Of a stretch of DNA of 64,000 bases, positions 36,841 through 49,551 are shown in pieces. Made by a program: the position numbers and the translations under genes. The stretch's first letter is position 1, and each line of letters opens with the position of its first letter. The stretch is from Mya arenaria (taxonomy: Eukaryota > Mollusca > Bivalvia > Myida > Myidae): positions 69,518,046 to 69,582,045 of the forward strand of contig NC_069125.1 of the NCBI RefSeq assembly GCF_026914265.1. The letters run 5' to 3'. A model generated the notes under the pieces. It made no database searches and was not told where the DNA came from. It worked only from the letters and a program-made list of their open reading frames with translations.

Positions 36841-37548
36841 ATGTTTTTATCTTATAAACACGATTCTTTTATTTGGGCTGTACGTTCCGTTGCATAATTA
36901 TTTCGAGGTAAGTACTAAAATCAAGTTTTAATTTGATATTGAATGATGGGCTCTACGCATTACGAATGAATTTACATCGATTTTTTTCACAAATTAAATA
37001 TCATTATCAGATATTCATACTACAGCTCTAGTATTTAACTGTCTATGATTTCATTAAACGTCTTTACCTGTATAAATCCCTGCACCGACAGGAAGCAGTA
37101 TTCAAACATTTATAAACATAATGATGCATAATAATACTCTGAAACTTTTCATAAGAAAAGGTTTTCGAAACTGAAATCCGTCCCGAAAACCTTTGTGTGA
37201 ACATTCATGATAAATCACATGATAATCAGCTTTCATCCAACGACAACGTAATCCTTTAATATTAATTGCAAAGCAGTGATTATTGAAGCAGAAGCTGGGA
37301 ATCGCCGACCAATGTAAACGAGAACATTAATAGTGCAGACACGGCAATTTATGACTATTTTATCGTTTATTTTCGTAGGGCGTATCGCTTATTCAGCAGT
37401 TTCTAATACATTCGTCTGCATAAATAAAGTTTCTTATCCTGCACAAGAACGTATTTGTGTACTCAATTCATAAAAAAGGCACACTTGAGAAAAGCAACAT
37501 CTAGGTGCGTTCAATCATCACGTCATTGATACTTTTTATTGCATCATT
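36840..37548. other. Unique stretch inside the minisatellite domain
   Basis: No gene was found. The part at about 37375-37470 (GGGCGTATCGC, TCGTCTGCATAA, CTTATCC.GCAC) has the same order of short words as 11170-11250 of arm B, so it may be a very diverged relative of the duplicon edge. Confidence 0.4.
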
Positions 37549-39268
37549 AGGCCACACCAAATTGATATTTCGTTCCGCGGATTTACCGCTCCTATTTTTT
37601 TGAAAATGTAAAAAAAATATTTTTATTTTTTTGTTCGCCCGCTCCTCCATTTTGATAGCCAAGCAGCTTTTTTATAGGTAATAATTTATTAAAAGGCTAA
37701 AAATAATCTAGTATAATTTTTCCACGCTAGTTTTCGTGTTTTTGTAAAGGGAAGTTACCGATGCGTAGTGTTTTTATACTGTATCGATCGGTTTAGCATG
37801 GGTTTCAATTAATTCAATCAAAATGGCGGCTTCCGGTATAAACAATGTGGCTCGAAGTTTGGAAATCAAATCTTATTTTTGACAATAAATATGTTTTGAG
37901 CATGCTTGAAGTCATTGTTGATCGTCTCATGCACTAAAGGATCATTATTTAAAGCAATCATTATGCAATAAAGCATGTGTATCTGAGACTGGTAGCGATT
38001 ATATTACGTAATTAGTGACTCGTTTTGAATAGGAATCGGAATGATTAACTTAGAACTATTTTATTCAAGTCATAATACAAGGGACCAAAGTTTTACCTCA
38101 TTACGACGATGCTGAAGATGACAGGTCAACTTAACTGGAGCATGAGTCATTGTTTGGTCCAAATTGATGTATCAAGCTCATTTTTGATCAAATTCTGACA
38201 TAACAACAGTTTTCAACAAATATCTTTTCACAAATGGCGATATAAACACTGGTCTGGATATACCTTAACATAAGTAAATTAAGCTTAAGTTTATCACCTT
38301 ATATTTTGTTTTTATTTGCAGCATAATCCAGGATTGTAATGCACTTGTCAATTGTAACCACTGCCCCGCCCACCCCTCGCCCTTGTTCCAGGGGTATACC
38401 GGGGACAGCAGAGGCAATTGGCTGTGTTTTTACCTTTCAGGTGGCCCCGCAGTGCCTAGTGAATGTGGTTTTGTCTTCATTGTGAACATAGTCGGGAATG
38501 GGCCTCACATAGGTATTTGGGGTTACGGGGCCATTTGGCAGGGATTTTACTAGCAGTGCGTCCCTGCATGTCGGGTATTTAACCCGGGTTTTGAGAGACC
38601 GGAAGTCAAAGTCCCCGCTATTCCGGACTTAGGGGGGGGGGCATATACAATTGGCTGGTGCATAAAAACATCTAAATAACAAAAAAAAGTACTCTGAAAA
38701 AAAACCTTGTTTTTTTTGTTTTAATAAGCACACGCATTGCATTTCCTGTGATAATAAAAACAAAATTTAGTTTATGTTATATGGAGTCTGATGTTCGATG
38801 ATGCCTGTGTAAGTGATCATTTTTTTACAAATCCAAATTCAATCCTAAGTAATGTCTAAATACAGTTGCATATGATGTTAAACTGATTCAGGTAGAATTA
38901 TATAAGTCGTTTCAAACTTTTTACTAAAAGCAGGGTTATTTATTATTATGAATGATCGTCATATTAAAGTACGTTTTAATCATAAAAGAAATTAGAATTT
39001 TCCATATAATGTTTGTAAAATGTATTCCGACATTTTCCCAATGTCCATTAGAGGTTCAGTTCAAGATGGCAATAAAATAGGTTTAAGGGAAATTATTTTG
39101 AACAATCTTTCTTATTTATATTGAATATAAGGAAAAATATATTTTTCGCTCTTCGCTCGCTTCGGTTTTTATGAAAACTGCCAAAAAAAATAATTATTTT
39201 ATTCGCTCGCTCGCTCCAATTTTTTTTGGCAAAAATCCGAGGAACTAAACATTAATTTGGTGTGGCCT
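37549..39268. mobile_element. Nonautonomous DNA transposon, PIF/Harbinger-like ends
   Basis: Ends GGCCACACCAAATTGATATT and the complement of GGCCACACCAAATTAATGTT start inverted repeats that extend with GCTC-rich, T-rich similarity for about 80 bp. TTA flanks both ends, the 3-bp target usual for PIF/Harbinger. I find no transposase frame. A second inverted-repeat element is nested at about 38350-38657. The right end has been copied by a later segmental duplication (41213). Confidence 0.65.
38350..38657. mobile_element. Nested GC-rich short element with CAATTGTA ends
   Basis: It starts CAATTGTAACCACTGCCCC and ends G-run...GCATATACAATTG, giving short inverted termini. The interior is much GC-richer than the host element (CCCCGCCCACCCC, CCCGGGTT). 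No open frame was seen. The superfamily is unknown. Confidence 0.45.
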
Positions 39269-40521
39269 TACTTATACATAGAGAAGCTATCACATCGAAC
39301 AAGTCTTTTACATTTAAAGTGCAATAAAATGCAATGTGATGATGACTTAAACATAAACATAAAGCACGCAATCACATACAACATGACTTGTACATAGAGG
39401 GCGCCATCACATGCAACTTGACTTGTACATAGAGGGCGCAATCACATGCAACATGACTTGTACATGGAGGGCGCCATCACATGCAATTTTACTTGTACAT
39501 AGAGGGTTCCATCACATGTACCATGACTTGTACATAGAGGGCGCCATAACAAGCAACATGAATTATATATATATAGAGGGCGCCATTACATGCAACATGA
39601 CTTGTACATAGAGGGCGCAATAACAAGCAACATATATTAAATATAGAGGGCGCCATTACATGCAACATGACTTGTACTTAGAGGGCGCCATCACATGCAA
39701 CATAACTTGTTCATAGAGTGCGCCGTCACTTGCAACATTACATGTACATAAAGGGCGCCATCACATGCAACATTACTTGTACATAGAGGGCGCAATCACA
39801 TGCAACATGACTTGTACATACAGGGCACCATAACATGCAACATGACTTGTACATAGAGGGCGCCATCACATGCAACATGACTTATACATAGAGGGCGCAA
39901 TGACATGCAACATGAATAGTACATAGAGGGCGCCATCACATGCAATATGACTTATACATAGAGGGCGCAATCACATGCAACATGACTTGTTCATACAGGG
40001 CACCATAACATGCAACATGACTTGTACATAGAGGGCGCCATCACATGCAACATGACTTATACATAGAGGGCGCCATCACATGCAACATGAATAGTACATA
40101 GAGGACGCCATCACATGCAACATGACTTATACATAGAGGGCGCAATGACATGCAACATGACTTGTACATAGAGGGCACCATCACACCCAACATGAATTAT
40201 ACATAGAGGGCACCATCACATGCAACATGACTTATACATAGAGGGCGCCATCACATGCAACATGAATAGTACATAGAGGGCGCCATCACATGCAACATGA
40301 CTTATACATAGAGGGCGCAATGACATGCAACATGACTTGTACATAGAGGGCACCATCACACCCAACATGAATTATACATAGAGGGCACCATCACATGCAA
40401 CATGAATAGTACATAGAGGGCACAATCACATGCAACATGACTTGTACAAAGAGGGCGCCATCACATGCAACATGACTTGTACATCGAGGGCGCCATCACA
40501 TGCAACATTCACAAAGAACAT

Positions 40522-40607
<86 letters not shown>

Positions 40608-41212
40608 TATATATATATATATATAATGGGCGCAATCACATGCAGCATGACTTAAACATAACGGCGCCTTAACATGCGATATGAATTAAACATAGAGGCG
40701 TAATCACATGCAACATGACTTATACATAGGGAGGTTATCACATGCAACATCACTTATTTATAGAGGGTGCAATCACATCAAACATGACTTATACATAAAG
40801 GGGCAATCACATGCAATATGACTTATACATAGACAAACTATCATGAGTTTTACATAGAGGCGCAATCATATGCAATATGAGTAAAACATAGAGGGAGCAA
40901 TCATATTGAATGCGACTAATACGTAAATGAGCAATCACATGCAATATGACCTATACATGGCGGCGCTTTCACATGCAATATGACTTATTCATAGGGCGCA
41001 TTCACAAAGAGCATCACTTATTCATACAGGACGCAATCACTCGTAACATGACTTATACATATAAAAACAATCACATGCAACATGACTTAGACATCGTGGC
41101 TCATTTACACGGAATATCACTTATTCATACAAGACGCATGCAGCAAGACTAATTCATAGGGGACACTAGCACATGAAACATGACTTATACATAGAGGTAC
41201 ACTCACAAGAAC
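39269..41212. repeat. Minisatellite, 35-bp unit (CATAGAGGGCGCCATCACAT type), first copy of a 1.97-kb duplication
   Basis: Units of ACTTGTACATAGAGGGCGCC plus ATCACATGCAACATG. A five-unit (about 175 bp) higher-order repeat is visible around 40085-40415. A (TA)n microsatellite lies at 40525-40623, and units beyond it are irregular. The whole stretch from 39241 recurs from 41213. Confidence 0.92.
40525..40623. repeat. (TA)n microsatellite
   Basis: Almost pure TA with one GA interruption near the end. The same interruption is present in the duplicate at 42492-42595. Confidence 0.95.
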
Positions 41213-42488
41213 TAAACATTAATTTGGTGTGGCCTTACTTATACATAGAGAAGCTATCACATCGAACAAGTCTTTTACATTTAAAGTGCAATAAAATGCA
41301 ATGTGATGATGACTTAAACATAAACATAAAGCACGCAATCACATACAACATGACTTGTACATAGAGGGCGCCATCACATGCAACTTGACTTGTACATAGA
41401 GGGCGCAATCACATGCAACATGACTTGTACATGGAGGGCGCCATCACATGCAATTTTACTTGTACATAGAGGGCGCCATCACATGTACCATGACTTGTAC
41501 ATAGAGGGCGCCATAACAAGCAACATGAATTATATATATATAGAGGGCGCCATTACATGCAACATGACTTGTACATAGAGGGCGCCATAACAAGCAACAT
41601 ATATTAAATATAGAGGGCGCCATTACATGCAACATGACTTGTACTTAGAGGGCGCCATCACATGCAACATAACTTGTTCATAGAGTGCGCCGTCACTTGC
41701 AACATTACATGTACATAAAGGGCGCCATCACATGCAACATTACTTGTACATAGAGGGCGCAATCACATGCAACATGACTTGTACATACAGGGCACCATAA
41801 CATGCAACATGACTTGTACATAGAGGGCGCCATCACATGCAACATGACTTATACATAGAGGGCGCAATGACATGCAACATGAATAGTACATAGAGGGCGC
41901 CATCACATGCAATATGACTTATACATAGAGGGCGCAATCACATGCAACATGACTTGTTCATACAGGGCACCATAACATGCAACATGACTTGTACATAGAG
42001 GGCGCCATAACATGCAACATGACTTATACATAGAGGGCGCCATCACATGCAACATGAATAGTACATAGAGGGCGCCATCACATGCAACATGACTTATACA
42101 TAGAGGGCGCAATGACATGCAACATGACTTGTACATAGAGGGCACCATCACACCCAACATGAATTATACATAGAGGGCACCATCACATGCAACATGACTT
42201 ATACATAGAGGGCGCCATCACATGCAACATGAATAGTACATAGAGGGCGCCATCACATGCAACATGACTTATACATAGAGGGCGCAATGACATGCAACAT
42301 GACTTGTACATAGAGGGCACCATCACACCCAACATGAATTATACATAGAGGGCACCATCACATGCAACATGAATAGTACATAGAGGGCACAATCACATGC
42401 AACATGACTTGTACAAAGAGGGCGCCATCACATGCAACATGACTTGTACATCGAGGGCGCCATCACATGCAACATTCACAAAGAACAT

Positions 42489-42578
<90 letters not shown>

Positions 42579-43182
42579 TATATATATATATATATAATGG
42601 GCGCAATCACATGCAGCATGACTTAAACATAACGGCGCCTTAACATGCGATATGAATTAAACATAGAGGCGTAATCACATGCAACATGACTTATACATAG
42701 GGAGGTTATCACATGCAACATCACTTATTTATAGAGGGTGCAATCACATCAAACATGACTTATACATAAAGGGGCAATCACATGCAATATGACTTATACA
42801 TAGACAAACTATCATGAGTTTTACATAGAGGCGCAATCATATGCAATATGAGTAAAACATAGAGGGAGCAATCATATTGAATGCGACTAATACGTAAATG
42901 AGCAATCACATGCAATATGACCTATACATGGCGGCGCTTTCACATGCAATATGACTTATTCATAGGGCGCATTCACAAAGAGCATCACTTATTCATACAG
43001 GACGCAATCACTCGTAACATGACTTATACATATAAAAACAATCACATGCAACATGACTTAGACATCGTGGCTCATTTACACGGAATATCACTTATTCATA
43101 CAAGACGCATGCAGCAAGACTAATTCATAGGGGACACTAGCACATGAAACATGACTTATACATAGAGGTACACTCACAAGAA
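41213..43182. repeat. Second copy of the 1.97-kb minisatellite duplication
   Basis: It starts GAACTAAACATTAATTTGGT, the terminal part of the transposon at 39240-39268, and then repeats the array almost base for base at an offset of 1967-1972. Offsets change across the (TA)n tract, which is a few bases longer here (42492-42595). Confidence 0.93.
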
Positions 43183-44540
43183 ACATAGCTAATTCAAAGA
43201 GGGCGCAATTACATGCAACATGGCTTATTCACATACGGCGTAATCACATGCAACATGACTTATACATGGAGAGGCATTCTCAAGGACCATGACTTATTCA
43301 CAGAGGGCGCAATTACATGCAACATGGCTTACACATAGAGTGGCAATCACATACAGAGTGACCTATATATAGAGGGGCAATCACAACCAACATGTCTATT
43401 AAATAGAGGGCGCAATCACTCCAACATGACTTATACATAGACACCCTACCACATGCAACTAGAGTTTTACGTAGAGGTGCTATCACATGCAACATGACTA
43501 AACAATTTAGGGTGCAATCATATTGAATACGACCTATACGTTTAGGGGATAATCAAATGCAATATGACTTATACTTACCTGCGCTATCACATGCAACATG
43601 ACTTATACATAAAGGGCGCAATCAGATGCAACATAAATTATTCATAGGGCGCATTCACGAAGAACATAACTTTTCAATAGAAGGCACATGAAACATGACT
43701 CTTAAATATCGGCGCCAACATGACTTATATAAGAGGGCGCAATCACATCCAACATGACTTATAAATAGTAGCGCATTTACATGCAACAGGACTTATACAT
43801 AGAAGCCCTACCACATGCAACTTGAGTTGTACGTAGAGGCGTATTCAAAAGAAACATGGCTAATACAAAGAGGTCGCAATCAGATGCAACATTCCTTATA
43901 CATAAAGGCGCATTCACAAGGAACATGACTTATACATAAAGGCGCATTCACAAGGAACATGACTGATACATACAGGCGCATTCACAATAACATGACTTAT
44001 ACATAAAGGCGCATTCACAAGGAACATGACTGATACATACAGGCGCATTCACAATAACATTCCTTATACATAAAGGCGCATTCACAAGGAACATGACTTA
44101 TACATACAGGCGCATTCACAATAACATTCCTTATACATAAAGGCGCATTCACAAGGGACATGACTTATACATAAAGGCGCATTCACAAGGAACATGACTT
44201 ATACATAAAGGCGCATTCACAAGGAACATGACTTATACATAAAGGCGCATCAGATGAAATATGAACTTATACATAGATGCGTAATAACATGCATCATGAC
44301 TTATAAGTAGAGGGGCAATCACTAGGAAGATGATTTATTCATACAGGTAATAATCACATTTAACATGACATATATATAGAGGGGCAACCACATGCAACAT
44401 GGCTTATACATGTACATAGAATTGAAATCACATGCAAAATAGCTTATACATAGATAGGTATTCACATGAAACACGACTTATTTATAATAGGCGCAATCAC
44501 ATGAAACATGACTAAAACATAAAAGTGCAATCACATGCAA
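43183..44540. repeat. Degenerate 34-35 bp minisatellite with a CGCATTCACAAGGAACATGA sub-block
   Basis: Irregular units are followed at 43905-44245 by about ten units of GGCGCATTCACAAGGAACAT plus GACTTATACATAAA (34 bp, some shortened to CACAATAACAT). 44245-44540 is again irregular. Confidence 0.85.
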
Positions 44541-46610
44541 CATGACTTATACATAGAGGCGTGATCACATACAACCTGACTTATACATAGAGGCGTGATC
44601 ACATCTAACCTGACTTATACATAGAGGCGTGATCACATCTGACCTGACTTAAACAAACAGGCGTGATCACATCCAACCTGACTTATACATAGAGGCGTGA
44701 TCACATCCAACCTACCTTATACATAGAGGCGTGATCACATACAACCTGACTTATACATAGAGGCGTGATCACATCCAACCTGACTTATACATAGAGGTGT
44801 GATCACATCCAACCTGACTTATACATAGAGGTGTGATTACATCCAACATGACTTATACATAGAGGCGTGATCACATCCGACCTGACTTATACATAGAGGT
44901 GTGATTACATCCAACATGACTTATACATAGAGGCGTGATCACATCCAACCTGACTTATACATAGAGGCGTGATCACATCCAACCTGACTTATACATAGAG
45001 GTGTGATCACATCCAACCTGACTTATACATAGAGGCGTGATCACATCCAACCTGACTTATACATAGAGGCGTGATCACATACAACCTGACTTATACATAG
45101 AGGCGTGATCACATCCAACCTGACTTATACATAGAGGTGTGATCACATCCAACCTGACTTATACATAGAGGCGTGATCACATCCAACCTGACTTATACAT
45201 AGAGGCGTGATCACATCCAACCTGACTTATACATAGAGGTGTGATTACATCCAACATGACTTATACATAGAGGCGTGATCACATCCGACCTGACTTATAC
45301 ATACAGGCGTGATCACATCCGACCTGACTTATACATAGAGGCGTGATCACATCCGACCTGACTTAAACAAACAGGCGTGATCACATCCAACCTGACTTAT
45401 ACATAGAGGCGTGATCACATCCAACCTGACTTATACATAGAGGCGTGATCACATCCAACCTGACTTATACATAGAGGCGTGATCACATCTAACCTGACTT
45501 ATACATAGAGGTGTGATCACATCTAACCTGACTTATACATAGAGGTGTGATCACATCTAACCTGACTTATACATAGAGGTGTGATCACATCCAACCTGAC
45601 TTATACATAGAGGCGTGATCACATCCAACCTGACTTATACATAGAGGCGTGATCACATCCGACCTGACTTATACATAGAGGTGTGATCACATCCGACCTG
45701 ACTTATACATAGAGGCGTGATCACATCCAACCTGACTTATACATAGAGGTGTGATCACATCCAACCTGACTTATACATAGAGGCGTGATCACATCCAACC
45801 TGACTTATACATAGAGGCGTGATCACATCCGACCTGACTTATACATAGAGGCGTGATCACATCCAACCTGACTTATACATAGAGGCGTGATCACATCCAA
45901 CCTGACTTATACATAGAGGCGTGATCATATCCAACCTGACTTATACATAGAGGCGTGATCACATCCAAGATGACTTATACATAGAGGTGTGATCACATCC
46001 AACCTGACTTATACATAGAGGTGTGATCACATCCAACCTGACTTATACATAGAGGCGTGATCACATCTAACCTGACTTATACATAGAGGCGTGATCACAT
46101 CTAACCTGACTTATACATAGAGGCGTGATCACATCCAACCTGACTTATACATAGAGGTGTGATCACATCCAACCTGACTTATACATAGAGGTGTGATCAC
46201 ATCTAACCTGACTTATACATAGAGGTGTGATCACATCCAACCTGACTTATACATAGAGGTGTGATCATATCCAACCTGACTTATACATAGAGGCGTGATC
46301 ACATCCAAGATGACTTATACAGGCGTGATCACATCCGACCTGACTTATACTTAGAGGTGTGATCACATCTAACCTGACTTAAACATACAGGCGTGATCAC
46401 ATCCAACCTGACTTATACATAGAGGCGTGATCACATCCAACCTGACTTATACATAGAGGCTTGATCACATCCAACCTGGCTTATACAATGAGGCGTGATC
46501 ACATCCAACCTGACTTATACATAGAGGTGTGATCACATCCAATCTGACTTATACATAGAGGCGTGATCACATCCAACATGACTTATACAATGAGGCGTGA
46601 TCACATGCAA
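44540..46610. repeat. Minisatellite, 34-bp unit (GGCGTGATCACATCCAACCT type)
   Basis: About 60 highly uniform units of GGCGTGATCACATCCAACCT plus GACTTATACATAGA. Each unit carries the palindrome TGATCA. Variants (GGTGTG, CATCTAACC, CCGACC, CCAACATG) are shared by non-adjacent units, which indicates block-wise copying. Confidence 0.94.
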
Positions 46611-48180
46611 CATGACTTAAACATAGATGCGCTTTCACATGCTATATGACTTATATATAGAGGCACACTCACATGAAACATGACTTATATCTAGAGGCAC
46701 ACTCACATGCAACATGACTTATACATAGAGGCACAATCACATGCAACATGACTTATACATAGAGGCACAATCACATGCAACATGACTTAAAAATAGAGGC
46801 ACAATCACATGCAACATGACTTAAACATAGAGGCACAATCACATGCAACATGACTTATACATAGAGGCACAATCACATGCAACATGACTTAAAAATAGAG
46901 GCACAATCACATGCAACATGACTTAAACATAGAGGCACAATCACATGCAATATGACTTAAACATAGAGGCACAATCACATGCAACATGACTTATACATAG
47001 AGGCACAATCACATGCAACATGACTTATACATAGATGCGCATTCACATGCTATATGACTTATATTTAGGGGGCGAAACTTCATGCAAAATGACTAATACA
47101 TAGATGCGCATTCACAAAGATCATGATTTATTCTTAGAGCGGACAATCACTTGCAACATGACTTATACATAGAGGGCGCAATCAGATGCAACATGAATTA
47201 TTCACAGGGGACATTCACAAAGAACAAAACTTTTCAATAGAGGGCAAACTCACAAGAAACATCACTTATTCATAAAGGGTGCAATCACATGGAACATGAC
47301 TAATACATAGAGGCACATTCACATTCAATAAAACGTAAACATAGAGGTGCTTTCCCAAGGAACATGACTTATTCATAGAGGGTGCAATCACATGCAATAT
47401 GACTTATACATAGAGGCGCATTCACATTCAACAAAACGTATACATGGAGGTGCATTTCCAAGGAACATGACTTATTCATAGAAGGCGCAATCACATGCAA
47501 CATTGCTTACACATGGAGACACATTCTCAAGGAACATGACTTATACATAGAACTATCAAATGCAACATGACTTATTTATAGAGAGGCAATCTCATGCAAC
47601 ATGTTTTATATAAAGACACGCATTCTTAATTAACATGACTTATTCATAGAATCACTATTACATGCAACATGACTAATTCATGGAGGGCGCAATCACATGC
47701 AACATCACTTATACATAGTGGCGCATTCACATCAAATATGACTTATACATAGAATCACTATAACATGCAACATGACAAATTCATAGAAGGGCAATTACAT
47801 CAAACATGACTTATACATAGATGCGCATTCACATCAAACATGAATTATACATTCACAAGGAACATGACTTATTTACAGATGGCGCAATCAAATGCAAAAT
47901 GGCTTATTCATAGAGGAGTATTCAAATCCAACATGACTTATACATACATGTGCAATCACATGCAACATGACTTATACATAGACGCGCTATCACATGCATC
48001 ATTAGTTCTACCTGGAGACGCAACCACATGCAACATGACTTACATATAGACGCGCTATCACATGCAACATGACTTGTACTTAGAGGTGCAATCACATGCA
48101 ATATGACTTACACATAGCGCTGCTATCACATGCAACATGAGTTGTACGTAGATCAAAATGTAGCGCATTCACTAGCAACA
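46610..48180. repeat. Minisatellite, 34-bp unit (GAGGCACAATCACATGCAAC type), then degenerate edge
   Basis: A uniform block lies at about 46690-47035, followed by increasingly irregular units to 48180. Typical units are ATAGAGGCGCATTCACAT or GGCGCAATCACATGCAACAT. The array fades out near TGACGTCGCAACCC. Confidence 0.85.
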
Positions 48181-49551
48181 TGACGTCGCAACCCAGTTCG
48201 ACAAGACACAGATCATGAGAAAAGCATCCTATCTTAATATTTTATTTATAATATGCCTTACTATTTCTTATTTTCTATTTTACATTTTCAATTTGATCCA
48301 ATAAAAATTATCTGTCAAATTATGATATATGAAATAGCTGGCGCGTATGAGTATATCACGTACTTTTTTGTATTGACGCGAAGGGTGGCTACTCCAGCAA
48401 AACAAGTCAGCAGTCACCTAATCCACTTTACTGAGCATAATAACAGAAATTATATCTCAGCAAAAATGCTTAAGCGAAAGAAATTAAATGTCACACCACA
48501 AAAAACTACAAACATAAACAGTTCTATTTGTGCGAGTATAAGCTAATCGTCTTTTCTTATTCACCCGTAACGCGGCCATTTCACCAACATGGTCGAAAGA
48601 AAATTAACGTATGATTTTTTAACCATCGTTATATGCAATAAAAGAGAGAAGATCGTTGACCAATCTCTATTACTATCTATGATGCGAATTCACCTTTTTT
48701 TGTTCTTCTCACATTGATGGTAATGTTACATTTCAACATATTCGAATTAGCAACCAGTAGACTAGATTCTAGATAGATCGGAAGTGTTCTCAGCTGAGAG
48801 AAAAAGTTTTTCGTCCCCTTCCCAATTTTTTTTTGAATATCATGCTCCTGGATATTAACATGTTGCTGGAGTTTTGAGTAAAATAAGGTGATGTTATGTA
48901 TCTAATATAGGCAGGTTTCCCCAGAATTGTTTTGTGACGCGAACGTTGTTCTTAGACTACTTACTGTTCTAACTTGGTACGGGATCAGAAACCGACGGTA
49001 TGGTGATTCGGATTTTTCAATACGGACAGCTTTATTTTTATTGTTGAATATGGAAAAGGAAATAAATAAGTACATAAGAAACTCTTTTATTAAATCAGAT
49101 GAGAACACTTCGGATCTATCCAATAAACATAAGCAGCTCGCGAACACAAAAAATAAAAAGAATTTGATAATTATCATTATCGATATTGATAGCGATTGAC
49201 GCACGAACTTTCCTCAGTTCGGTAAATAATGACCGTCATTAAAACGAATATTCGACCATGTTGTTAAACTGGCCGCGTTTCGTCTGAACTAGCAACTACG
49301 ATTTGGTAATACACGTAAAATGTAGGACCGTTTATGTAGTAGCAAATTATAGCAAACAGTATAAAATACTCTTTCTTCTGATAAGAGATTTTCTACGGTC
49401 TAAAGCTGCCTTGCCATTATTTGGTTGCACAAGTAGTCAAAAATAACCACACGATTGGAAATTATCAAAGTTTTTGCGACATGGAATTGAAACCAAGATT
49501 GTGCCTGCCTTGTTCTCTATGAATTCAACTGTACCCCAGCCAATGAGGAAA
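48181..49551. other. Unassigned stretch
   Basis: No gene was recognised. Open frames at 48253-48546 and 48927-49199 (plus) are AT-driven, with hydrophobic or Lys/Ile-rich ends and no recognisable domain. The second has a nearly equal antisense frame (49204-48902). I treat both as unsupported. Confidence 0.5.

Noticed and set aside
40426-40635. Tyr-Ile repeat protein over (TA)n (also 42397-42626)
   Set aside because: Pure dinucleotide microsatellite read as codons.
48253-49204. Two open frames of 90-100 codons between the arrays and the LINE
   Set aside because: AT-rich, no domain, one with a mirror frame on the other strand, and no splice or poly-A context that stands out.
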